Origin: Pedobacter sp. ASV19
GTDB taxonomy: Bacteria; Bacteroidota; Bacteroidia; Sphingobacteriales; Sphingobacteriaceae
Direction: 5' to 3'
Length of the DNA stretch: 34,663 nt
NCBI RefSeq assembly: GCF_016429005.1
Contig: NZ_JAELTV010000025.1
Location: 1-34,663 of the forward strand
Each line of letters begins with the position of its first letter. Positions within the stretch are counted from its first letter, which is position 1. This document shows positions 6,947-16,699 of this stretch, piece after piece. The translations under genes and the position numbers were made by a program. Under the pieces are notes generated by a model. The model did no database searches. It saw only the letters and a list, made by a program, of their open reading frames with translations, and was not told the origin of the DNA.

Positions 6947-9223
6947 ATGGCTGAAACGAACCCTGCTGAGCTTGCTGCTAAATTTATCAATTATACCTCC
7001 AGGCATATTTTTCTTACCGGAAAAGCTGGTACCGGTAAAACTACTTTTCTCAGGAATTTAATTGAGCTGACCCATAAAAGGGCGGTTATTGTAGCGCCAA
7101 CAGGAATAGCAGCTATTAATGCAGCAGGGGTAACAATACATTCCCTTTTCCAGCTTCCCTTTGGAGCTTACCTGCCCAAGCAGCCATTGGCAGGAGAGGT
7201 GCAGGGAAATCAGCACTATAATACGCCTAAATCTATTGTCCGGCATCTGCAAATGAACAGCACGAAGCGCCGGATCTTTACGGATCTTGAATTGTTGATC
7301 ATCGATGAGGTCAGTATGTTGCGTGCGGATCTTCTGGATGCCATAGATATGGTGCTTCGTTATATACGGAGGGATAATTCAAGTTTTGGAGGTGTTCAGG
7401 TGCTCTTTATTGGTGATCTGCATCAGTTGCCCCCGGTAGTGAAATCCAGCGAATGGCCTTTATTAAGTACCTTTTACCAAAGTCCTTACTTTTTTGATGC
7501 ACATGCACTGCTGCACCACCCGCCTATTTATATAGAATTGGAAAAGGTATACAGGCAGGCAGATGAGGTTTTTATTAACCTGCTGAACAATTTGAGGAAT
7601 AATGCAGCTACTGCAGCAGATGTAGCGCTGCTGCAAGAGCACTATAAAGCAAATTTTAGCCCTCCTGCTACGGAAAAATACATTACCCTGACTACACACA
7701 ATCAAAGGGCAGATGCTTTGAACAGGCAAAGTCTGGATGCACTGAAATCCCCGTCTTATTTTTATAAATCGGCTATTGAAGATGAATTCAGTGAATCCTC
7801 CTATCCGGCAGAGCAGAGCCTCGAATTGAAAGTAGGCGCACAGATCATGTTCATCAAAAATGACCCTTCGCCGGAAAAGAGGTTCTTTAATGGAAAGATT
7901 GCTACGGTGGTGTCATTGACTGCTGATGCTGTTGAAGTAGAAACGGAAGGAGATAGGGAGCGGATTAAGCTGGAAAAATATACGTGGAAGAACATCAGAT
8001 ATACCACTGATAAAGTAACTCATGAGATAAAGGAAGAGGTGATTGGGAAATTTATTCAGTACCCGATCAAGCTGGCCTGGGCTATTACTGTGCATAAAAG
8101 TCAGGGTTTAACTTTTGACAAGGCAATTGTTGATATTGGTAATGCTTTTGCTCCCGGGCAAATCTATGTGGCCTTGTCCAGGCTCAGGTCTCTGGATGGT
8201 CTGGTGTTGACTTCGCCGCTTCCCTCAACAGGTATCCGCCAGGATCCTAATGTTTCTCTTTTTTCTAAAAATAAGGCTGATGGCGTTGTGCTCAATGAGC
8301 AGATCAAATCGGAGAGTGAAATATTTTTGCAGCGCTACCTTTTGAAGTGTTTTGATTTAACCAGCCTTGATAATTATGTTTATGAACATGTTCATTCCTA
8401 TACCAAGGATTTGAACAAGTCAGCAAAACAAAAGCATTTTAAGTGGGCTCAGCAATTGTTGAGGGAGCTCAGCGAGCAAAAGGTGAATGCCAGCAAGTTT
8501 TTGGCTCAGATACAGCGGCTCTGTGCGGATAAGACTGAAGCGGGTTTGAATTTGCTGCTGGACCGTACAATTGCTGCGGAGAACTATTTTAATCCATTGC
8601 TTCAGCGGATGTCGAAGAATATTTTTGACCGTATGGAACTGGTCAAACAGGATAAACAGGTTGTCGCCTTTCTAACAGAACTGCTGGAGATGGAGTCTTT
8701 ATTCTATGAACAATATAAAAATATCAGGAAAGCCACTGCGCTTCTAAAGGCTACAATCAGAGGAGAAGAATTCACAAAAAAGGATGTCAATGATCTGCTG
8801 GATGAAGCCAATCGTGAGTTTGAAATGAAGAAGGTATTTGCGATGCCCAATACGCTGGACTTTACAGCTAAAAAAAGTAAGACATCGAAAACGAAAAAGA
8901 CTGAGGCTAAAGAAAAGGCGCCAAAAGTAGACACAAAGGAGCTTTCTCTACAGTTGTTAAAAGAAGGTAAGACGCTACAGGAAATAGCTACAGAAAGGAA
9001 AATGGCGCTCGGGACCATTGAAGGTCATCTGGCCCACTACATTGCAAGGCAGGAAATCTCTGCAAAAGAGATTATAGGGGCTAAAAAGCTCCAGAAGATC
9101 CTGGAGGCTATCCGGGATCTTAAGACTTTACAAATGAACCCTATCCGGGATCGCCTTGGCAGAGAATACAGTTTTGGTGAGATCAAAATTGGCATTGCCG
9201 CACACCTGGCTGAAGGAGATTAA
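6947..9223 (+). CDS. Pif1/RecD-like superfamily 1 helicase with C-terminal HTH domain
   Basis: The 758-residue protein has Walker A GKAGTGKTT (25-33), Walker B LLIIDEVSML (about 120-129), motif III GDLHQLPPV, and the UvrD-like C-terminal motifs AITVHKSQGLTFD and YVALSRLRSLDGL. This is the Pif1-type 5'-3' DNA helicase layout. The C-terminal third is different: a Lys/Glu-rich helical linker (about 640-665), then KEGKTLQEIATERKMALGTIEGHL, a helix-turn-helix of the kind found at the end of RecQ-like helicases (HTH_40). It probably unwinds structured DNA during repair or replication. The stop overlaps the stop of convergent dapF by 4 bp. Confidence 0.9.
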   Translation: MAETNPAELAAKFINYTSRHIFLTGKAGTGKTTFLRNLIELTHKRAVIVAPTGIAAINAAGVTIHSLFQLPFGAYLPKQPLAGEVQGNQHYNTPKSIVRHLQMNSTKRRIFTDLELLIIDEVSMLRADLLDAIDMVLRYIRRDNSSFGGVQVLFIGDLHQLPPVVKSSEWPLLSTFYQSPYFFDAHALLHHPPIYIELEKVYRQADEVFINLLNNLRNNAATAADVALLQEHYKANFSPPATEKYITLTTHNQRADALNRQSLDALKSPSYFYKSAIEDEFSESSYPAEQSLELKVGAQIMFIKNDPSPEKRFFNGKIATVVSLTADAVEVETEGDRERIKLEKYTWKNIRYTTDKVTHEIKEEVIGKFIQYPIKLAWAITVHKSQGLTFDKAIVDIGNAFAPGQIYVALSRLRSLDGLVLTSPLPSTGIRQDPNVSLFSKNKADGVVLNEQIKSESEIFLQRYLLKCFDLTSLDNYVYEHVHSYTKDLNKSAKQKHFKWAQQLLRELSEQKVNASKFLAQIQRLCADKTEAGLNLLLDRTIAAENYFNPLLQRMSKNIFDRMELVKQDKQVVAFLTELLEMESLFYEQYKNIRKATALLKATIRGEEFTKKDVNDLLDEANREFEMKKVFAMPNTLDFTAKKSKTSKTKKTEAKEKAPKVDTKELSLQLLKEGKTLQEIATERKMALGTIEGHLAHYIARQEISAKEIIGAKKLQKILEAIRDLKTLQMNPIRDRLGREYSFGEIKIGIAAHLAEGD

Positions 9224-10005
9224 ACGTCGATTGTTCCGGCAAAGACCTGCTCTGCTGGTCCGCAAAGAAAAATATCGGTGAAGGCATCTCCATCATAATC
9301 AAATTCAATGCGGAGCTTTCCGCCCAATACTTTGATGGGTGTGCTGATATGGCCACTCTGTCCTTTATGTTTAGCCATAGATAAAGCGACAGCGGTAACA
9401 CCTGTTCCGCAAGCGTAAGTTTCATCTTCAACCCCTCTTTCAAAGGTTCTTACAAAGAGATGGTCGCCTTTGTCTTCTATGAAATTCACATTAATGCCCT
9501 GTTCTTTGTAGGTGTCATTGTTCCGGATGGATTTTCCTTCCAGATATACATCCAGTCTTTCCAGGTCAGTAACTTGCTCTACATAGTGAGGAGAACCTGT
9601 GTTCAATACATAAGCCTCACCATCCTGGCTGATGTGGTTCACATCGATCATCTGTAATTCTACCCAGTTGCCTTCAGCTGTAATTTTGGCGTGATGCGGA
9701 CCGTCTACAGCCAAAAAGTCAGTTTTTATGTCGATAATGCCCAGGAATTTGGCAAAAGCCACGATGCAACGTCCACCGTTACCGCACATACTTCCCGGCC
9801 TGCCATCCGCATTAAAATAAAGCATCTCAAAATCATAGCCAGGATGCTCCTGCAGCAACATTAATCCGTCGCCGCCAACCCCAAATCGCCGATCACATAT
9901 TTTTTCTATATCTTTATAATTCAGTTGGTTGTATTCTTTTTTTCTGTTGTCGATCAGAATGAAGTCGTTGCCGGCGCCCTGGTATTTATAGAATGGAATG
10001 TTCAT
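9220..10005 (-). CDS. dapF: Diaminopimelate epimerase
   Basis: This 261-residue enzyme converts LL- to meso-diaminopimelate, the last isomerisation before lysine and the peptidoglycan cross-linking residue. The two catalytic cysteines are visible: Cys74 in SMCGNGGRC and Cys199 in ACGTGVTA. The N-terminal YQGAGNDFILID and FGVGGDGLM are also diagnostic. Length is slightly under the usual 270-280. It is cytosolic and works as a homodimer in known members. No other lysine-pathway gene is adjacent. A 199-bp intergenic region separates it from the divergent protease gene. Confidence 0.97.
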   Translation of the reverse strand: MNIPFYKYQGAGNDFILIDNRKKEYNQLNYKDIEKICDRRFGVGGDGLMLLQEHPGYDFEMLYFNADGRPGSMCGNGGRCIVAFAKFLGIIDIKTDFLAVDGPHHAKITAEGNWVELQMIDVNHISQDGEAYVLNTGSPHYVEQVTDLERLDVYLEGKSIRNNDTYKEQGINVNFIEDKGDHLFVRTFERGVEDETYACGTGVTAVALSMAKHKGQSGHISTPIKVLGGKLRIEFDYDGDAFTDIFLCGPAEQVFAGTIDV

Positions 10006-10204
10006 TTATTTTATTTGCTCCCGATTTAACATTTTTTAACTAAATAATGATGCTGAGCAGATACAAATATCGTGCATATGGTATTAAATTTGAACATAGG
10101 ATTATAAAAATAATTATTTCACTCATTTACAGCCATTAAAACCGGATTAATGATGTTTTGAAACAGATATAATAATTGATATACACCATAAACATACAGA
10201 ACAA

Positions 10205-11719
10205 ATGAAAAGGATAGGATTAGTAATTTTAGCGGCACTGGTAGGTGGTGCTGCAGCAATTGGCGCCTATAGATTTTTAGAGCGCGGTCAGGATGGGATG
10301 TCTATTGAAGAAAAGCAAAAGGTGCTTTTTGCAAGTAACCCGATTAAGATTTCCTCAACAGGGGCAGTAGATTTTGTGCAGGCGGCAGCTGCGGTTTCAC
10401 CGGCAGTAGTGCACATCAGAACAACATTTAACAGTTCAAATAACAGCGGGGGTTCTTCTCCAATGGATATGATGGAACAGTTTTTTGGCGGCGGGGGCAG
10501 ATCCCGTGCTCCAAGGGCAGCATCAGGATCAGGAGTAATCTTAACGCCCGACGGATATATTGTAACCAATAACCATGTGGTAGAGAATGCAGAGAAAGTT
10601 GAAGTGGTTTTGTCGAACAGGAAAAAAGTGATTGCCAAAGTAATTGGTGCTGATCCAAATACAGACCTTGCATTGATTAAAGTTGAGGCTACAGATTTAC
10701 CAGTGGTAAAGATGGGTAATTCAGATAATGTACAGGTTGGAGAATGGGTATTGGCCGTAGGCTTCCCATTAGATCTGCAAACCACAGTAACTGCAGGTAT
10801 TGTAAGTGCTAAATCCAGATCTATTGGGATTTTGGCCAGAAATCAGCAGCCAACTGAAGAAGAATATGAACAATACCAAAGAACAGGTAAAAGACCAGCC
10901 AACAGCAGCATTGAATCGTATATTCAGACCGATGCCGCCATTAACCCGGGAAACAGCGGTGGTGCTTTAGTCAATGCTAATGGTGAATTGATCGGTATCA
11001 ATGCCGCTATTGCTTCTCAAACGGGAACAAATGAAGGTTATGGTTTTGCAATTCCGGTAAACCTTGCTAAAAAAATCCTGGAGGATTTTAAAAAGTATGG
11101 CGCAGTAAAACGCGGTTATATCGGCGTTACTTTTACCCCACTTGATGCGGATCAGGCCGAGCGTCTGAAAGTTAAAGATATAGACGGTTTATATGTGAGC
11201 GATGTATTGCCTGATGGTGGTGGTGCGGCTGCCGGAATTAAACCAGGAGACATTATTAAAAAAGTAGAAGGTAATGTGATCTATGATTCTCCTGATCTTC
11301 AGGAAAAAATTGGACGTCTGAGTCCTGGCGATAAGGTGAACCTGACGATCTTAAGAGATGGTCAGTTAAAAGATGTGAGTGTGACCTTAAGAGGTGATAA
11401 GAGTGTAGGCCTTGTGGCTAAAGCCAATGGCGCCAAATCTACCGGAGCAAGCATCTCTAAACTGGGCGCTTCGTTTTCGCCAGCACCAGCTGGATTAAAA
11501 GCGAAATATGGTGTGAGAAATGGTGTGGTAGTAACTAATGTGGAAGAAGGTAAAGCATTTGACTCTTTTGATATTTCAAGAGGTACGCTGATTACTTCAA
11601 TCAATGGTAAGCCGGTGAATAGTGCAAAAGATGTAGAAGAGGCATTGCCTACTTCCAGAAACGGAAGAACAACCATCTCAGGCGTTGGAGACAGTGGTAA
11701 ATTTACGATCGCCTTCTAA
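10205..11719 (+). CDS. htrA: Do/HtrA-family periplasmic serine protease
   Basis: The 504-residue protein starts with a membrane-targeting helix (about 4-23, Ala/Gly-rich). The trypsin-like domain carries the triad His124 (TNNHVVE), Asp154 (NTDLALIK) and Ser251 (NPGNSGGAL), with a polar insert at about 213-235. Two PDZ domains follow (about 290-385 and 405-504), with GVTFTPL and GIKPGDIIKKVEG typical of the first. Members degrade or refold damaged envelope proteins. The signal could be a cleaved peptide or an anchor; no clear AxA site is seen. It is monocistronic with a strong terminator. Confidence 0.95.
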   Translation: MKRIGLVILAALVGGAAAIGAYRFLERGQDGMSIEEKQKVLFASNPIKISSTGAVDFVQAAAAVSPAVVHIRTTFNSSNNSGGSSPMDMMEQFFGGGGRSRAPRAASGSGVILTPDGYIVTNNHVVENAEKVEVVLSNRKKVIAKVIGADPNTDLALIKVEATDLPVVKMGNSDNVQVGEWVLAVGFPLDLQTTVTAGIVSAKSRSIGILARNQQPTEEEYEQYQRTGKRPANSSIESYIQTDAAINPGNSGGALVNANGELIGINAAIASQTGTNEGYGFAIPVNLAKKILEDFKKYGAVKRGYIGVTFTPLDADQAERLKVKDIDGLYVSDVLPDGGGAAAGIKPGDIIKKVEGNVIYDSPDLQEKIGRLSPGDKVNLTILRDGQLKDVSVTLRGDKSVGLVAKANGAKSTGASISKLGASFSPAPAGLKAKYGVRNGVVVTNVEEGKAFDSFDISRGTLITSINGKPVNSAKDVEEALPTSRNGRTTISGVGDSGKFTIAF

Positions 11720-11738
11720 GCCTTAAAAATTTTAGGTG

Positions 11739-11770
11739 AAAGGGGAGCTTCATTAGAGCTCCCCTTTTTT
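11739..11770 (+). terminator. Rho-independent terminator after htrA
   Basis: AAAGGGGAGCT (11739-11749) pairs perfectly with AGCTCCCCTTT (11757-11767) over a 7-base loop, and the T run extends to 11770. It separates htrA from the sdh operon. Confidence 0.95.
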
Positions 11771-11852
11771 ATTTATCATCCTTATGTCATCTTAGAACGT
11801 TTCTAAATAGTCGATTTGTGCTTGGAATTACCAATTTAATTCATTTATTAAA

Positions 11853-11860
11853 TACTTTTG
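11853..11860 (+). promoter_or_regulatory. Candidate -7 box for sdhCAB
   Basis: TACTTTTG matches the Bacteroidota -7 consensus TAnnTTTG and lies 29 bp before the sdhC start, just after the htrA terminator. No clear TTTG is present 19 bases upstream, so only the -7 part is supported. Confidence 0.5.
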
Positions 11861-11889
11861 CAGGAATAGAATTATAAAAAAACAATCAA

Positions 11890-12570
11890 ATGGCTAGTTT
11901 CGGAAACGCTTTTTCCTCCTCTATCGGAAAAAAATTAATAATGGGCATTACCGGCCTGTTCTTGGTTTTATTTTTAATAGTGCATTGCTTTATCAATGCA
12001 CTGATCTTTATTAATGACGGTGGACTTACCTTTAATATTGGGGCACATTTTATGGCTACCAACTGGCTGATCAGGGCTGGAGAGATTGTCCTTTTCGTAG
12101 GACTTATTGCACACATTGTTCAGGGTGCACGTTTAACTTTCCAGAACCAGGCTGCGCGTCCGGTAAAATATGCGGTAAGCAACGGTAATGCAAATAGTAA
12201 GTGGTATTCCCGATCTATGGGTTTACTGGGTACCTTGTTGCTGATCTTTTTAATTGTGCACTTGTCTAATTTCTGGGTAGTATCCCGGTTTACCGGTATT
12301 CCTACAACAGATGCGAATGGGCATGAAGATCTGTTTGCTGTGATGAAGGAAACTTTTAAAAATATCTGGATCGTTGTATTGTATGTGCTGGCAATGGTTT
12401 CCCTTGCTTATCACTTATTACACGGTTTTTCCTCTGCATTTCAAACTTTGGGATGGAACCATAAGAAATATACGCCGCTTATTAAAGGCGTTGGTGTATG
12501 GTATTCTATTATCATCGCGTTGCTTTTCGCTTTAATGCCAATCGCAATCTATGCAGGTTTTATTAATTAA
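11890..12570 (+). CDS. sdhC: Succinate dehydrogenase cytochrome b subunit (menaquinone type)
   Basis: The 226-residue membrane protein has about five hydrophobic helices (about 15-40, 55-78, 105-127, 150-175, 196-220). Histidines lie inside or beside helices (IVHCF, GLIAHIVQG, IVHLS, LAYHLLHG), fitting the haem ligands of the single-subunit, di-haem cytochrome b found in Bacteroidota. It anchors SdhA and SdhB and passes electrons to menaquinone. First gene of the operon, 27 bp before sdhA. Identity rests on helix pattern, histidines and gene context. Confidence 0.93.
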   Translation: MASFGNAFSSSIGKKLIMGITGLFLVLFLIVHCFINALIFINDGGLTFNIGAHFMATNWLIRAGEIVLFVGLIAHIVQGARLTFQNQAARPVKYAVSNGNANSKWYSRSMGLLGTLLLIFLIVHLSNFWVVSRFTGIPTTDANGHEDLFAVMKETFKNIWIVVLYVLAMVSLAYHLLHGFSSAFQTLGWNHKKYTPLIKGVGVWYSIIIALLFALMPIAIYAGFIN

Positions 12571-12597
12571 TTTTTGAACGTATAAGCTTAAAATAAC

Positions 12598-14577
12598 ATG
12601 GCAGAATTAAATGCTCATATACCAGAAGGTGAATTAACCGAAAAATGGACTAAGTTACGTTCTTCTATGCCTTTGGTAAATCCAGCCAATAAAAGGAGTA
12701 TAGAGATCATCGTGGTAGGATCAGGACTGGCAGGAGCTTCGGCTGCAGCCACTCTGGCAGAAATGGGATATAAAGTAAAATGCTTTTGTTTCCAGGATTC
12801 GCCCCGCAGAGCGCACTCTATTGCGGCTCAGGGTGGTATCAATGCGGCAAAAAACTATCAGAATGATGGAGACAGTACTTACCGTTTATTCTATGATACC
12901 ATTAAAGGTGGTGATTACCGCGCCCGGGAAGCAAACGTACATCGTTTGGCAGAAGTAAGTGCGAACATTATAGACCAGTGTGTGGCACAAGGTGTGCCAT
13001 TGGCCAGAGAATACGGGGGTTTATTAGACAACCGTTCTTTTGGAGGTACACAGGTACAAAGAACTTTTTACGCTGCAGGTCAAACTGGTCAGCAATTGCT
13101 TTTGGGTGCATACAGTGCTTTAGAGCGTCAGGTGGGAATGGGTAAAGTAGAAATGTTTACCCGTCATGAAATGCTGGAAGTGGTGGTTATTGATGGAAAG
13201 GCACGTGGTATTATTGCCCGTAACCTGATCACCGGTGAACTGGAACGTCATTTTGGACATGCTGTACTGCTTTGCAGCGGCGGTTATGGTAACGTATTTT
13301 ATTTATCTACCAATGCGATGGGCAGTAACGTAACAGCAGCCTGGAAAGCGCACAAAAAAGGTGCATTCTTTGGTAACCCTTGTTATACACAGATCCATCC
13401 AACCTGCATTCCGGTTTCAGGCGATCATCAGTCCAAGCTGACCCTGATGTCTGAGTCATTGCGAAACGATGGACGGATCTGGGTACCTAAGAAAAAAGAC
13501 GATCCACGTAAGGCAACAGATATCCCTGAAGACGAAAGAGATTATTATTTAGAGCGCAGGTATCCTGCTTTTGGTAACCTGGTGCCGCGTGATGTGGCTT
13601 CTCGTGCAGCCAAAGAAAGATGTGATGCCGGATATGGTGTGGGTGCTTCTAAATTGGCGGTTTATCTGGACTTTAAAGCCAATACAGAACGTTATGGAAG
13701 GATAGAAGCCAATAAGCATAATATTCATAATCCAGATAAAGAAACCTGCATGAGACTGGGCAGGGAAGTGATTAAAGAGAAATATGGTAACTTGTTTGAC
13801 ATGTACAAGCAGATTACCGGAGAAGATCCATATGAGCTTCCTATGCGTATTTATCCTGCAGTTCACTATACCATGGGCGGTTTATGGGTAGATTATAACC
13901 TGATGACTACTGTACCGGGCTTATATGCTTTAGGGGAGGCCAACTTCTCTGATCATGGAGCAAACCGCTTAGGTGCATCCGCGTTGATGCAGGGTCTGGC
14001 AGATGGATATTTTGTGATTCCTTATACAATTGGTGCTTATTTGTCAAAAGAACTGGCCACCAAGCCTATCCCGACAGATCACCCGGCCTTTGTTGAAGCC
14101 GAAGCCAGTGCAAAAGCGATTCTGGATAAGTTCTTTGCGATAAAAGGAACAAAATCGGTAGATCATTTCCACAAGAAACTAGGTAAGATCATGTGGGAAA
14201 GATGTGGTATGGCGCGTAATGCAGAAGGTTTGAAAAAAGGTATCGAGGAAATCCAGCAATTGCGTAAGGAATTCTGGTCTGATCTGCGTGTACCAGGTGA
14301 TGCCAATGAGTTGAATCCTGAACTGGAGAAAGCAGGCCGGGTAGCTGACTTTATTGAACTGGGCGAACTGATGTGTATGGATGCACTGAACAGAAATGAG
14401 TCTTGCGGCGGTCACTTCAGAGAAGAATACCAGACAGAAGAAGGCGAGGCTTTAAGAGATGATGTGAACTACGCTTATGTTTCTGCATGGGAATACAAAG
14501 GTGATGTAACTTTTGAACTTCATAAAGAAGAGCTGAAGTTTGAAAATATTAAGGTTGCACAAAGAAGTTATAAATAG
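12598..14577 (+). CDS. sdhA: Succinate dehydrogenase / fumarate reductase flavoprotein subunit
   Basis: The 659-residue subunit shows the N-terminal dinucleotide fold [19 protein letters not shown] (about 38-56), the covalent-FAD segment [18 protein letters not shown] with the FAD-linking His, and the active-site stretch HPTCIP and later [11 protein letters not shown]. Length above E. coli SdhA (588) is normal for the Bacteroidota type, which carries extra C-terminal sequence. It oxidises succinate to fumarate, or the reverse, on the cytoplasmic face of the membrane. It lies between sdhC and sdhB with short gaps (27 and 18 bp), so one transcript is expected. Confidence 0.97.
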   Translation: MAELNAHIPEGELTEKWTKLRSSMPLVNPANKRSIEIIVVGSGLAGASAAATLAEMGYKVKCFCFQDSPRRAHSIAAQGGINAAKNYQNDGDSTYRLFYDTIKGGDYRAREANVHRLAEVSANIIDQCVAQGVPLAREYGGLLDNRSFGGTQVQRTFYAAGQTGQQLLLGAYSALERQVGMGKVEMFTRHEMLEVVVIDGKARGIIARNLITGELERHFGHAVLLCSGGYGNVFYLSTNAMGSNVTAAWKAHKKGAFFGNPCYTQIHPTCIPVSGDHQSKLTLMSESLRNDGRIWVPKKKDDPRKATDIPEDERDYYLERRYPAFGNLVPRDVASRAAKERCDAGYGVGASKLAVYLDFKANTERYGRIEANKHNIHNPDKETCMRLGREVIKEKYGNLFDMYKQITGEDPYELPMRIYPAVHYTMGGLWVDYNLMTTVPGLYALGEANFSDHGANRLGASALMQGLADGYFVIPYTIGAYLSKELATKPIPTDHPAFVEAEASAKAILDKFFAIKGTKSVDHFHKKLGKIMWERCGMARNAEGLKKGIEEIQQLRKEFWSDLRVPGDANELNPELEKAGRVADFIELGELMCMDALNRNESCGGHFREEYQTEEGEALRDDVNYAYVSAWEYKGDVTFELHKEELKFENIKVAQRSYK

Positions 14578-14595
14578 GTAAAAAATCCCAATACC

Positions 14596-15366
14596 ATGAG
14601 TACAGGAAATATGAATTTAACGCTGAAAGTATGGCGTCAAAAAAATAACATTGCCAAAGGTAGTTTGGTAGATTATAAATTATCTAATATTTCACCTGAT
14701 ATGTCATTCCTTGAAATGTTTGACGTATTGAACGAAGGTCTTGTTGACAAAGGAGAAGAACCTGTTGTTTTTGACCACGATTGCCGCGAAGGTATTTGCG
14801 GGGCCTGCTCTATGTTTATCAATGGCCAGCCTCACGGACCGCTTCAGGGGGTAACCACCTGTCAGCTGCATATGCGTTCCTTTAAAGATGGTGATACCAT
14901 CGTTGTGGAACCATGGAGAGCAAAAGCATTCCCGGTGATCAAAGATTTAATGGTGGATCGTACGGCATTTGACCGCGTTATCGCAGCCGGAGGTTTTATC
15001 TCTGTGAATACTGGAAATGCGCAGGATGCAAATAACCTCCCTATTCCTAAGGTAAAGGCAGATTCGGCTTTCGAGGCTGCAGCCTGTATCGGATGCGGTG
15101 CTTGTGTAGCTACCTGTAAAAATGCTTCGGCAATGCTGTTCGTTTCGGCAAAAATCTCACAACTGGCACAATTGCCTCAGGGACAGCCAGAACGTTACCG
15201 TCGTGTTCAAAGCATGGTATCACAGATGGATGCGGAAGGTTTCGGTAACTGTACCAATACAGGGGCCTGCGAAGCAGAATGCCCTAAAGGAATATCATTA
15301 GAAAATATAGCCAGGATGAACAGAGATTTTTATTCGGCAAAATTTGTTTCTGAGGAAGAAGTTTAA
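14596..15366 (+). CDS. sdhB: Succinate dehydrogenase / fumarate reductase iron-sulfur subunit
   Basis: The 256-residue subunit has all cluster ligands visible: [2Fe-2S] Cys63, Cys68, Cys71 and Cys89; [11 protein letters not shown] (164-174) and [12 protein letters not shown] (219-230) for the [4Fe-4S] and [3Fe-4S] clusters. It moves electrons from SdhA to the cytochrome b subunit. It is the last gene of the sdhCAB operon, followed by a strong terminator. Confidence 0.97.
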   Translation: MSTGNMNLTLKVWRQKNNIAKGSLVDYKLSNISPDMSFLEMFDVLNEGLVDKGEEPVVFDHDCREGICGACSMFINGQPHGPLQGVTTCQLHMRSFKDGDTIVVEPWRAKAFPVIKDLMVDRTAFDRVIAAGGFISVNTGNAQDANNLPIPKVKADSAFEAAACIGCGACVATCKNASAMLFVSAKISQLAQLPQGQPERYRRVQSMVSQMDAEGFGNCTNTGACEAECPKGISLENIARMNRDFYSAKFVSEEEV

Positions 15367-15396
15367 TAAATTTATATCTCGAGACAAGGATATTAA

Positions 15397-15435
15397 ACGA
15401 AGCCCCTGCCGTATTGGTTGGGGCTTCGTCCTTTT
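15397..15435 (+). terminator. Terminator after sdhB, possibly bidirectional
   Basis: ACGAAGCCCC (15397-15406) pairs perfectly with GGGGCTTCGT (15420-15429) over a 13-base loop, followed by CCTTTTT. It sits between convergent sdhB and the BlaR1-like gene. The T run favours the sdh direction; in the other direction the stem is followed only by TTTAATAT. Confidence 0.92.
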
Positions 15436-15451
15436 TAGAAGGTGCTGATTT

Positions 15452-16699
15452 CTATTTGCTTAAAGAAAAGGAGATTGGGATATTGTATTTTACCCTAACT
15501 GGTTTTCCTTCAACCAATCCAGGATCCCAGTTTGGGCTTTCTTCTAATACTCTTACGGCCTCTTCATCTGTACCATAGCCTAGTTTTCTATCGACATGAA
15601 TATTGCTGAGCTTACCATCTTTTTCTACGATAAAGGATAGAAATACTTTGCCTTGAATATTATTCTTTACTGCACCTTCGGGATATTTGAGAGAGCTGTG
15701 CAGGTATTCGTAGAATTTCTTCATACCACCCTTAAACTCTGGTTGTTTCTCGATGCTGACAAAATCATAAACTTTATCCTGTCTGGGTTGTCCATTCTGA
15801 TCAAGTATGCCATTCGACATAAAGAACGAAGTGTTCAATGGAATGCCTTCTGTAAGCTTGGCAACTTTATCATTGGTTCTAAGTGTCGCAGACGATAGGG
15901 TTAAAGTCAATGCGAATAAGGGCAGGAAAAGGCCATATTTCAGTACAGCTCTTTTTTTTGATTTTTCTTTGTACAACATAGTGATTCTTTTTTTAAGTTG
16001 AGATTGAGTGAAAAAATGATTGTTCAGGGAAGTTCTTGGAACCTGGAAAGAACTACTCAGCAGGAGCATGGCGTATTCTTCCTTGTCCCCCTGGAAGTTT
16101 GCCGCCTGCTCATCTGCCAGATATTCATGAAGGTTTCGAATACTGCGTTTATAGAAATAAAGGATTGGATTGAACCAGTTGAGTATGGTCAGCACCTCAA
16201 AAAATAGAACATCTGCGGTATGCCATTGCTTCATATGAACATTTTCATGCTGATGGATGATGTCTACATTGGGCAAGTCCGGATCTATGGATTTCCTGTT
16301 GAGGAAAGAAAATGCTGTTCCTTTTTTTGTTGTCTTTAGAGAGGAGGAAGCCTTGATAACGCGAACAATAAGCCTGGATGTCAACAGAATTACGCCAGCA
16401 ACATAAACCAGGACAAGTACGCTTCCAATCCAGACGGCATAAGAATCTGGTGTCGCCTGGTTAAATTCACTGATATAGGAATTGAGCTGATAGGCACCCA
16501 TATATATTGGCTGACTCACGGTTTGACTGGCAAACCATTCAAATCTTAAGAATGGAATAGATATGGAAAGCAGACCGGCAGACAACAGATAAATCCGGTT
16601 CAGCATGAAGTACGTTTCTTTATCTAGTAATAGTTTATAGAAGCCATAGAATACCACCAGGTATATATTGACTTGCAGGATATAATGGGCCCAGTTCAT
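15452..16699 (-). CDS. BlaR1-like M56 metallopeptidase with TonB C-terminal domain
   Basis: The 415-residue protein has membrane helices at about 7-25, 34-52, 87-112 and 250-272. Between the last two lies the zinc peptidase site HENVH (151-155, HExxH) and NLHEYLADEQA (189-199, third ligand Glu192), as in BlaR1/MecR1. The C-terminal part (about 330-415) is a TonB C-terminal fold (YPEGAVKNNIQGKVFLSF, EEAVRVLEESPNWDPG) in place of the penicillin-binding sensor of staphylococcal BlaR1. By analogy it senses an envelope signal and inactivates the BlaI-type repressor encoded just upstream, whose gene it overlaps by 4 bp. The signal is unknown. Confidence 0.9.
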   Translation of the reverse strand: MNWAHYILQVNIYLVVFYGFYKLLLDKETYFMLNRIYLLSAGLLSISIPFLRFEWFASQTVSQPIYMGAYQLNSYISEFNQATPDSYAVWIGSVLVLVYVAGVILLTSRLIVRVIKASSSLKTTKKGTAFSFLNRKSIDPDLPNVDIIHQHENVHMKQWHTADVLFFEVLTILNWFNPILYFYKRSIRNLHEYLADEQAANFQGDKEEYAMLLLSSSFQVPRTSLNNHFFTQSQLKKRITMLYKEKSKKRAVLKYGLFLPLFALTLTLSSATLRTNDKVAKLTEGIPLNTSFFMSNGILDQNGQPRQDKVYDFVSIEKQPEFKGGMKKFYEYLHSSLKYPEGAVKNNIQGKVFLSFIVEKDGKLSNIHVDRKLGYGTDEEAVRVLEESPNWDPGLVEGKPVRVKYNIPISFSLSK

